A stretch of 6,313 bases of DNA from Flavobacteriales bacterium UBA7519 (GTDB lineage: Bacteria > Bacteroidota > Bacteroidia > Flavobacteriales > Weeksellaceae), in assembly GCA_002476905.1 (NCBI GenBank), contig DLND01000162.1:311-6623 (forward strand), read 5' to 3'. The notes under the pieces are model-generated. The model made no database searches. It worked only from the letters and a program-made list of their open reading frames with translations, and was not told where the DNA came from. This document shows, piece after piece, positions 1 to 5,177 of this stretch (the first letter of the stretch is position 1; each line of letters opens with the position of its first letter). A program made the translations under genes and the position numbers.

Positions 1-36
1 CACCAGCTGATTTTGGTTATAATGCTTGAAATTCAT
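1..36 (-). CDS. IS1182-type transposase, N-terminal 12 residues only (cut by window start)
   Basis: Read on the minus strand from the ATG at 36-34, the frame stays open to the window edge and gives MNFKHYNQNQLV. This closely resembles the start of IS1182-family DDE transposases of Bacteroidota, which commonly open with a M-x-F-K-x-Y-x-Q-N-Q-L/M-x-L sequence; the match rests on memory of the family. The gene would run leftwards out of the window, so the right end of the insertion sequence should lie between 37 and about 90, before the terminator of the lipoprotein gene. No start-proximal Shine-Dalgarno is present, as is usual in this phylum. With only 12 codons a chance match is possible, but the composition is distinctive. 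Confidence 0.55.
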   Translation of the reverse strand, partial: MNFKHYNQNQLV

Positions 37-43
37 AAACAAC

Positions 44-60
44 TATCTGATTATCAGATA
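44..60. repeat. Perfect 7-bp inverted repeat with 3-base spacer
   Basis: TATCTGA at 44-50 and TCAGATA at 54-60 are exact reverse complements around TTA. It lies 8 bases upstream of the putative transposase start. It could be part of the insertion-sequence end, an operator for the transposase, a small hairpin in its leader, or part of the target site. Nothing in the window separates these options. Confidence 0.4.
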
Positions 61-90
61 TAAATATACAAAAATCCTAAATAATAACCA

Positions 91-120
91 AAAAAAATCC
101 GCCTCAGTTGTGAGACGGAT
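91..120 (-). terminator. Rho-independent terminator of the DUF6146-like gene
   Basis: The arms at 97-106 and 111-120 form a 10-bp stem closed by a 4-base loop (107-110). The only non-Watson-Crick position is a U-G wobble when read as minus-strand RNA, but a C-A clash on the plus strand, so the hairpin favours the minus strand. The A-run at 91-97 becomes the U-tract. It begins 4 bases after the stop codon of the minus-strand lipoprotein gene. Confidence 0.85.
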
Positions 121-124
121 TCTT

Positions 125-550
125 TTATTTTGTTTTATCGATGCCTCTTAATCCATTAAATTGGATTCCGTACTTCCAATTACAATAAGCGAAGAACTGG
201 TACAATCTGTACTCGAAATCGAAGCCATACTTTTCATTAACATTGTAATCAATGGAGACTTCGTAAAAATTGGGATTGATTCCTGAAAAATAGCGATTGT
301 TCCATTCTGCGACAAGGAGCTGATTTCTAGACTTTAATCCGCTTTCTGTGAACATCGATTTGGGTTGTGCTCTTGATGCGAGAAATGTTTCATAATCGGT
401 ATCGAAAACGGTGATTTCCCACTCATCTGCTGAGTCTGCTTTCTTTTGGGCGGAAATGTAGGGTTTCGAGTCATTTGTAGTTTTTCCCAAGCCAGCAGCG
501 CAAGACCAAATGAAAGCGGAAATGATTATTATGGCGAAAAGATTTTTCAT
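125..550 (-). CDS. Small DUF6146-like lipoprotein, probably periplasm-facing
   Basis: This is a complete gene for 141 residues. Residues 1-16 are a short basic-hydrophobic signal (MKNLF then an Ile-rich core) ending in a lipobox I-W-S-C with the lipidated cysteine at C17; Trp at the -2 position is unusual. After C17 come A-A-G-L-G-K, with no acidic cluster, so it lacks the Bacteroidota surface-export signal and most likely stays on the periplasmic side. Residues 43-129 match my recollection of DUF6146, a short Flavobacteriia family of unknown function: E-W-x-I-x-V-F-D at 43-50, an F-L-A-S-R-A-Q-P stretch near 56-63, A-E-W-N-N-R at 81-86, F-Y-E-V-S-I-D-Y-N at 95-103, and a closing K-Y-G-I at 126-129. 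It is monocistronic, with its own probable promoter and a terminator immediately downstream. Its role is unknown, and no link to the receptor genes is evident. Confidence 0.85.
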   Translation of the reverse strand: MKNLFAIIIISAFIWSCAAGLGKTTNDSKPYISAQKKADSADEWEITVFDTDYETFLASRAQPKSMFTESGLKSRNQLLVAEWNNRYFSGINPNFYEVSIDYNVNEKYGFDFEYRLYQFFAYCNWKYGIQFNGLRGIDKTK

Positions 551-565
551 TGCTGATGTTTTGTT

Positions 566-593
566 TAAAGTTATGGCTTATTTTATAACCAAA
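566..593 (-). promoter_or_regulatory. Probable promoter of the small lipoprotein gene
   Basis: On the minus strand TTTG (590-593) is followed after 16 bases by TAACTTTA (566-573), a 7-of-8 match to the Bacteroidota -7 element TAnnTTTG. The distance to the start codon, about 15 bases, resembles the arrangement at the EEP gene. The 16-base spacer is slightly short and the final G of the -7 box is missing, so the call is tentative. Confidence 0.35.
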
Positions 594-675
594 GAATTAT
601 CTGTCAATTACTTTTTCTTGGGGTGATGAAACGAACAATATTGCGGCCGCTTAATTTTTATTCGCACGGTTTCTT

Positions 676-755
676 GCAGCCCGGCTTGAGCGGTTATCCT
701 TTTTGCGAGAGGCTATGCCGAGCAAAAAGATAATAGCGGAAGACGGAAAAGCTGC
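676..755. repeat. GC-rich interrupted palindrome, REP-like intergenic element
   Basis: The 80-base element folds along its whole length: GCAGC (676-680) pairs with GCTGC (751-755), CCGGCTT (681-687) with AAGACGG (740-746) with one mismatch, and TATCCTTTTTGC (695-706) with GCAAAAAGATA (722-732) with one bulge. The apex contains a small GGC-TAT-GCC hairpin (711-719). Between the paired blocks are two facing internal-loop strands that read alike, GAGCGG (688-693) and TAGCGG (734-739), rather than being complementary. It contains no ORF and is richer in G+C than its surroundings. Elements with the same GAGCGG ... TAGCGGA layout are, as far as I recall, scattered between genes in Chryseobacterium and relatives; I cannot confirm copy number here. 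Confidence 0.65.
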
Positions 756-810
756 CATAAAAAATAAATATTACATAGCTTGCGATATCATCAAATATCT
801 GTTCGAATAA

Positions 811-844
811 AAACAAAAAACCGTTCCAAAATATTGAAACGGTT
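811..844 (-). terminator. Rho-independent terminator of the EEP nuclease/phosphatase gene
   Basis: The arms at 819-829 and 834-844 form an 11-bp stem with the 4-base loop AATA (830-833). The single imperfect pair is a U-G wobble in minus-strand RNA, which assigns the hairpin to the minus strand. The A-rich run 811-820 gives a U-tract. The stem starts 8 bases beyond the stop codon of the upstream minus-strand gene. Confidence 0.88.
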
Positions 845-852
845 GATTTGTT

Positions 853-2049
853 TTAAGGTTCCCTCTGGAGAACCACGAACGCTGGAAAGTGGTCTGAATA
901 ACCTCCAGTGAACTGGTCGCCATTCCAGGAGCGGAAAGGATAACCTTTATAATTACCCTCTTTGGTGATCAGATAATCCGGTGCAAAAATTTCTGCTTTG
1001 AAAACGGTGTAGTCTTTACGGATTTCGTTTTTAGGGGCATGAAGGTTGGATGAAACTATAATCTGGTCAAATAAGTTTGGGGCATCCTGATAAGCTAATG
1101 AAGCAACTCCTTTTTTATACAATGGATACATCAGATTGAGATAGTGGTTTTCTTCGTTAAGATCTTTTGGGTTTCCAACTGCTTTCAGATAATTTTTTAA
1201 ACTTGGGCTTATGGGATCGTCATTGAAATCTCCCATTGCGAAAAGCTTGGTAGACGGATCTAGTGATCTCACACTATCCATTTCTTTTTTGAGGATCGCA
1301 GCTGCTGCATTACGTTTAGGAAGAGAGACTGCTTCTCCACCTCTTCTAGACGGCCAGTGATTCAGGAAAAAAGCTACTTTTTCATTATCAAGAAAACCTG
1401 TCAATACCAGAATGTCTCTCGTATATTCTCTTTTTCCGCTATCGCCATAGATTTTGACTTCTTTTTTCCAGGATTTAGAAGGCGTGAACCTTCTTTTCTG
1501 GTAGATAAACGCGACGTCTATACCTCTGTAATCATAAGAGTTGTAATGAACTACACCATAATCATACTTTGCAATAGCAGGTTCTTTTACGAGATCTTCT
1601 ACAACTTGTCTGTTTTCTACCTCAATAAGGCCAACAACCACGGGTGCAGTGCCTGTGTAAGCTCTTCCCATTTCCGAAATTACTTTAGCCTCATTTTCCA
1701 ATTTTTGCTTATAAATTTTATAAGTATAGTTTTTCCCGCTCTTTGGAGTGAATTCTTCTGAGCCACCCTGCATTCTTACAACTTTCTTTCCTGCAAGGGA
1801 TTCATCATTCCAAACGCCTTTGTAATCTTTTTCTGTAACTTCCAGATATTTGATAGAGTCCAAAGGAATACTTCTGTGGAATGCCGGGTTGCTCTTATCC
1901 TTAGTTCCGTCTATATAATCCGCAGATCGAACAGTGTCCCAAAGGTTTTCTACGTTCAGAAAACCAACAGTGGCTGCACGGACTTGCCTTTTTTGTGCAA
2001 ATAATAAGGAAATGCTAAGAATAGCAATTACGCTAAATAAATTTTTCAT
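853..2049 (-). CDS. Exported endonuclease/exonuclease/phosphatase (EEP) family enzyme
   Basis: This is a 398-residue protein with a cleavable signal (MKNLFSVIAILSISLLFAQ, cut near residue 18-19) and no lipobox, so it is periplasmic or secreted. EEP-fold enzymes hydrolyse phosphodiester or phosphomonoester bonds with a divalent metal. All core motifs are visible: F-L-N-V-E-N (N32), L-I-E-V-E-N (E143), Y-R-G-I-D (R175, D178), L-N-H-W-P-S-R (H231), M-G-D-F-N-D-D-P (D274, N276), F-D-Q-I (327-330) and Y-S-D-H-F-P (D386, H387). The spacing between N32 and E143 is enlarged by roughly 50 residues (about 45-95) compared with the plain family core. The ATG at 2049 was chosen because an in-frame upstream ATG (2097) overlaps the promoter and adds a non-signal-like, Cys/Lys-rich head. 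The gene is divergent from the receptor gene. Substrate (DNA, RNA, or small phosphoesters) cannot be told from motifs. Confidence 0.93.
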   Translation of the reverse strand: MKNLFSVIAILSISLLFAQKRQVRAATVGFLNVENLWDTVRSADYIDGTKDKSNPAFHRSIPLDSIKYLEVTEKDYKGVWNDESLAGKKVVRMQGGSEEFTPKSGKNYTYKIYKQKLENEAKVISEMGRAYTGTAPVVVGLIEVENRQVVEDLVKEPAIAKYDYGVVHYNSYDYRGIDVAFIYQKRRFTPSKSWKKEVKIYGDSGKREYTRDILVLTGFLDNEKVAFFLNHWPSRRGGEAVSLPKRNAAAAILKKEMDSVRSLDPSTKLFAMGDFNDDPISPSLKNYLKAVGNPKDLNEENHYLNLMYPLYKKGVASLAYQDAPNLFDQIIVSSNLHAPKNEIRKDYTVFKAEIFAPDYLITKEGNYKGYPFRSWNGDQFTGGYSDHFPAFVVLQREP

Positions 2050-2068
2050 AATAAAAAATGTAAGGCTA

Positions 2069-2098
2069 CAAAAGTAATTTTTTTTACATAGCTGCAAA
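2069..2098 (-). promoter_or_regulatory. Bacteroidota-type promoter of the EEP gene
   Basis: On the minus strand TTTG (2095-2098) and TACTTTTG (2069-2076, an exact TAnnTTTG) are separated by 18 bases. This matches the -33/-7 arrangement of the Bacteroidota housekeeping sigma factor. The predicted start of transcription lies about 2062-2064, leaving a leader of some 14 bases. The promoter's position argues for translation starting at 2049, not 2097. Confidence 0.72.
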
Positions 2099-2174
2099 AT
2101 AAAAATTTGATGTTTTTAAAAAATGTTATATAAGTATTGAAGATTTAAAATTTCGTTAAAATAAAAATAAAATG

Positions 2175-2188
2175 TTAAAAAGTTTTAA
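2175..2188. repeat. Inverted repeat over the -33 region of the receptor promoter
   Basis: TTAAAA (2175-2180) and TTTTAA (2183-2188) are exact reverse complements around AG, and the right half overlaps the -33 position of the receptor promoter. A GTTAAAA also occurs at 2155-2161 and again at 2174-2180. It could be an operator, but the DNA is so AT-rich that a chance origin is likely. Confidence 0.2.
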
Positions 2189-2212
2189 TTATCAAAAAAT
2201 TATTTACATTTG
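2183..2212 (+). promoter_or_regulatory. Bacteroidota-type promoter of the receptor-lipoprotein operon
   Basis: TACATTTG at 2205-2212 is an exact TAnnTTTG -7 element. Eighteen bases upstream is TTTT (2183-2186), a weak version of the -33 TTTG, which may mean the promoter needs an activator or alternative sigma factor. Transcription would begin near 2218-2220, giving a leader of about 55 bases before the receptor ATG. Confidence 0.65.
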
Positions 2213-2217
2213 CCTTC

Positions 2218-2230
2218 CCGTGTATAACGG
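2218..2230 (+). other. Small hairpin at the predicted 5' end of the receptor mRNA
   Basis: CCGT (2218-2221) pairs with ACGG (2227-2230) around the loop GTATA. It sits at the predicted transcription start and could stabilise the mRNA end. With four base pairs it is weak evidence. Confidence 0.2.
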
Positions 2231-2273
2231 ACTGTATATTAGAAAAAAAGAGCAAACAAAACCTAATTGATTT

Positions 2274-5156
2274 ATGATTAAAAAATTATCATTAATCTCC
2301 TTATTTACAATGCTTCCGGCATCATTTTACTTTGCACAGACTACGGTTTTTGCATACCTGAAAGATGCTGACGGGAAACCGGTAGAAAAAGCACAGGTAA
2401 GTCTAAAAGGAGAGGGTAATGATGTTACGGCAGACAAAATTGGTTATTTCCAATTTGTGGATCTGAAGTCCGGACATTATCAAGTTGTGGTAACAAAGCC
2501 AAATTTCGAGACTAAAACTCTGGAGTTTGATATTACTACAGAAAAAAGAAAAGATTTGGGGGTTATCACCCTTTATTCTACTTTGACAGGAGCAGACCAG
2601 GGCCTTGCAATCCTTGATAATGCAGATGATGAAGGCAGCGGTCAGACTTCTACAGTGGGGCTTTTGCAGTCATCACAGGATGTTTTCAACAGAATTGCGA
2701 GTTTTGACCTGGGATTCTATTGGTTCAGACCAAGAGGAATTGACGGAAGAACCTCAGAAAACATGATGAACGGTGTTTCTATGGTGAAGTCTGATAACGG
2801 AAACGTAGACTTTTCCAACTGGGGTGGTCTTAACGAGATTGTTAGATATCCTGAAATCTCCGCAAACCACGCGCCTTCTGAATATGCTTTTGGTGGTGCA
2901 ACTGGTGTAATCTATAAGAATACTAAAGCCAGTGAGTACAGAAAAGGCTTCCAGGCTGTTTATTCTTTAACAAATAGAAACTACAGACAAAGAGTCTCTT
3001 TAAGATATACATCCGGAATGTCAAAAAGTGGATGGGCTTTCACCTTAATGGGAGCTAAGAGATGGGCAGAAGAAGGAATACAGGAAGGAACTTTTTATGA
3101 TGCATACGGTACTTATCTTGGTATTGAGAAAAAGTTCAGTGACAGGCATACAATGACTTTTAATGCATTTGCTTCACCATTTAGAAGATCTACTTCTAGC
3201 CCTAATACACAAGAAGTTTATGAGTATAGAGGAGTGCACTACAACTCTTATTGGGGATGGCAAGACGGTGAAAAACGTAACGAACGTGTGAGACAAGGTT
3301 TTCAGCCAGTATTGATGTTACAGGATTTTTGGAAGATCAATAAAAAATCAAATCTTTGGACTTCGGTATCATATCAGTTTGGAAAAGATAAAGGTTCAAG
3401 ATTAGATTGGCAAAATGCTCCAAATCCAAGCCCGACTTATTACAGAAACCTTCCTAGTTATATAGCTTCATTAAATCCAGCTGTTTTAACTGCTGATCCC
3501 AATAATCTTGGATCCCTTTCTGGTGCATATGATGCTTACCAATCGGCTGTAAATCTTTGGCAAAGCGGAGATCCTAGTCTAACGCAAATTAACTGGAATA
3601 GGTTGTATGCCAAAAACATGGAGCAGGCTCCTGTAACAAATTATGGAGTTACCGGAAAAAGAGCAATTTATTTCCAAGTAAATGATGTTAGTGATGATAA
3701 AATATGGAATGCGGCTACACATTATACATACAATTTTACGGATAAGTCAAGATTTATTTTGAATTTATCTTATCAGAATTATAAATCAGACCTTTATAGA
3801 GAAGTAAAAGATCTTTTGGGAGCAGATTTCGCTTATAATAGAGATCCTTTCGCTGCAACCAATAATCCTGGAACCTCAGGTTTATTCAATGAAGGTGAAG
3901 AAAATGTTGCAAAAAAGGTCGGAGACAGGATAGGTTACGACTATACATTCAGAAGACAGGAAGTGAAAGTTAATCCTGGATACAAATTTTCTCAAGGAGC
4001 CTTTGATGTATTTGTTTCGGGTATGTTTGGTTATTCTTCTTCAAACAGAGAAGGTCACTTCAAACATTATCTTTATGCAGATTCTTTCGGAAAAAGTGCT
4101 GATAAGAACTACTGGAATTACGGTATGAAAGGACAAATCGTCTATAGGCTTGATGGTAGAAATTTCTTGATTTATAATGGCGCATACTTTTCACAAGCAC
4201 CGTATTTAGAGGATATTTTCATTAATCCAAGACTAAATGCATCAGTTGCGCCTAACCTCAAGAATACAATTATCAATGCCAATGATTTGAGTTATGTTGT
4301 CAATACGCCTTTCTACAAAATCAGAGCTTCTGTTTTCTTGGTAGATACTCAGAATGAGACCAACGTACAACGTTTCTTTGCAGATGGCATACAGATAGAC
4401 AGTAATGATGGAAATGGCGGTGCAGGAACTAACTCTGGTGGAAAATATGTACAAAGTGCATTTATTACTCAGGTAATGTCTAATGTAGAAAAGAGAAATA
4501 TGGGTGCAGAGTTGGGAATGGATATTAAAATCTTGCCAACATTATCTTTCCAAGGAGCAGCAAGCTATGGTAAATTTACTTATAAAAACGATCCCGATGT
4601 ATATTTTGCATCTGATGCGATTGGCGTATTCGCTAATAATCAATCTTTTGTGAAGTTTGGAAAATCTTATATTAAAGATTACAAACAAGGAGGTACCCCT
4701 CAAACGGCTTTCTCTGTTGGTTTGAGATATAGCTCACCAAAATATTGGTGGGTTGGAGCAAATTGGAACTATTTGGATGATAATTATCTTGATCCTTCCG
4801 CTATAATGAGATCAGAAAACTTTGTGCAAAATCCTAATTCTGGCACTCCATACAATGATATTTCCGAATCAGAAGTAAGAAGACTCTTGAAGCCAAACAA
4901 GCTTCCATCAGCATATTTTTTTAATGCCAATGTTGGAAAATCTTGGGTTTTAGGAAAATATTATGTACTAATTTCTGCAAGTGTCAATAATATTTTTGAC
5001 AATACAAAATATATTACCGGAGGTTTTGAGCAAACAAGAAATATTAAATACGATACATTTAGTGTAGATTATGACAGAGCTACATCTTTATTTGGTCCTA
5101 AATATTGGTATACACAAGGACGTTCGTATTTTGTAAATTTACAATTCAGATTCTAA
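2274..5156 (+). CDS. TonB-dependent outer-membrane receptor with carboxypeptidase-regulatory-like domain
   Basis: This complete protein of 960 residues forms an energised outer-membrane pore for a specific large or scarce ligand. Residues 1-21 are a signal peptide (basic MIKK start, hydrophobic core, cut near F-A-Q). Residues about 23-102 form the beta-sandwich carboxypeptidase-regulatory-like domain common in Bacteroidota receptors (A-Y-L-K-D-A-D-G-K-P-V-E-K-A start, G-Y-F-Q-F at 57-61). A linker with an acidic D-N-A-D-D-E patch (115-120) precedes the plug, about 125-215, with D-V-F-N-R (136-140), F-R-P-R-G-I-D (151-157), N-G-V-S-M (166-170) and N-W-G-G-L-N (182-187). The rest is a 22-strand-type barrel ending in N-L-Q-F-R-F with the terminal Phe typical of barrel insertion. 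It is not a typical SusC: no SusD follows. Instead a DUF5689 surface lipoprotein starts 21 bases downstream. The start has an A-rich leader and no Shine-Dalgarno. Ligand is unknown. Confidence 0.93.
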   Translation: MIKKLSLISLFTMLPASFYFAQTTVFAYLKDADGKPVEKAQVSLKGEGNDVTADKIGYFQFVDLKSGHYQVVVTKPNFETKTLEFDITTEKRKDLGVITLYSTLTGADQGLAILDNADDEGSGQTSTVGLLQSSQDVFNRIASFDLGFYWFRPRGIDGRTSENMMNGVSMVKSDNGNVDFSNWGGLNEIVRYPEISANHAPSEYAFGGATGVIYKNTKASEYRKGFQAVYSLTNRNYRQRVSLRYTSGMSKSGWAFTLMGAKRWAEEGIQEGTFYDAYGTYLGIEKKFSDRHTMTFNAFASPFRRSTSSPNTQEVYEYRGVHYNSYWGWQDGEKRNERVRQGFQPVLMLQDFWKINKKSNLWTSVSYQFGKDKGSRLDWQNAPNPSPTYYRNLPSYIASLNPAVLTADPNNLGSLSGAYDAYQSAVNLWQSGDPSLTQINWNRLYAKNMEQAPVTNYGVTGKRAIYFQVNDVSDDKIWNAATHYTYNFTDKSRFILNLSYQNYKSDLYREVKDLLGADFAYNRDPFAATNNPGTSGLFNEGEENVAKKVGDRIGYDYTFRRQEVKVNPGYKFSQGAFDVFVSGMFGYSSSNREGHFKHYLYADSFGKSADKNYWNYGMKGQIVYRLDGRNFLIYNGAYFSQAPYLEDIFINPRLNASVAPNLKNTIINANDLSYVVNTPFYKIRASVFLVDTQNETNVQRFFADGIQIDSNDGNGGAGTNSGGKYVQSAFITQVMSNVEKRNMGAELGMDIKILPTLSFQGAASYGKFTYKNDPDVYFASDAIGVFANNQSFVKFGKSYIKDYKQGGTPQTAFSVGLRYSSPKYWWVGANWNYLDDNYLDPSAIMRSENFVQNPNSGTPYNDISESEVRRLLKPNKLPSAYFFNANVGKSWVLGKYYVLISASVNNIFDNTKYITGGFEQTRNIKYDTFSVDYDRATSLFGPKYWYTQGRSYFVNLQFRF

Positions 5157-5177
5157 TAATTTCTAAAAAAATAAAAA

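Larger units (their letters stand above)
551..852. other. Gene-free spacer between two minus-strand genes
   Basis: This 302-base spacer holds, from left to right, the leader and probable promoter of the small lipoprotein gene (566-593), an 8-base palindrome GCGGCCGC at 643-650 with no assigned role, the 80-base structured repeat at 676-755, about 55 bases of featureless AT-rich DNA, and the terminator of the EEP gene (811-844). I see no coding potential. The 641-755 part is clearly richer in G+C than the DNA on either side. Confidence 0.6.

Noticed and set aside
643..650. GCGGCCGC palindrome in AT-rich DNA, considered as a cloning scar or protein-binding site
   Set aside because: The flanking bases give no vector or linker sequence and only partial extension of symmetry. 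An 8-base palindrome alone supports no function.
1357..1761. Plus-strand open frame of 134 codons inside the EEP gene
   Set aside because: It is antisense to a conserved enzyme with all motifs intact. The predicted protein is Phe/Ile/Ser-rich without any recognisable domain, and there is no promoter or suitable start context.
2050..2097. In-frame 16-residue N-terminal extension of the EEP gene starting at 2097
   Set aside because: The extension overlaps an exact TAnnTTTG promoter at 2069-2098 and would put a Cys/Lys/Phe-rich head before a perfect signal peptide that starts at 2049.
4398..4439. Asp/Asn/Gly-rich segment of the receptor (residues 709-722) as a calcium-binding loop
   Set aside because: The spacing of acidic residues does not fit a clear EF-hand or RTX pattern. 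Gly/Asn-rich extracellular loops are common in receptor barrels.
4242..4454. Minus-strand open frame of 70 codons inside the receptor gene
   Set aside because: It is antisense to the barrel-coding region, has no recognisable domain and no promoter.
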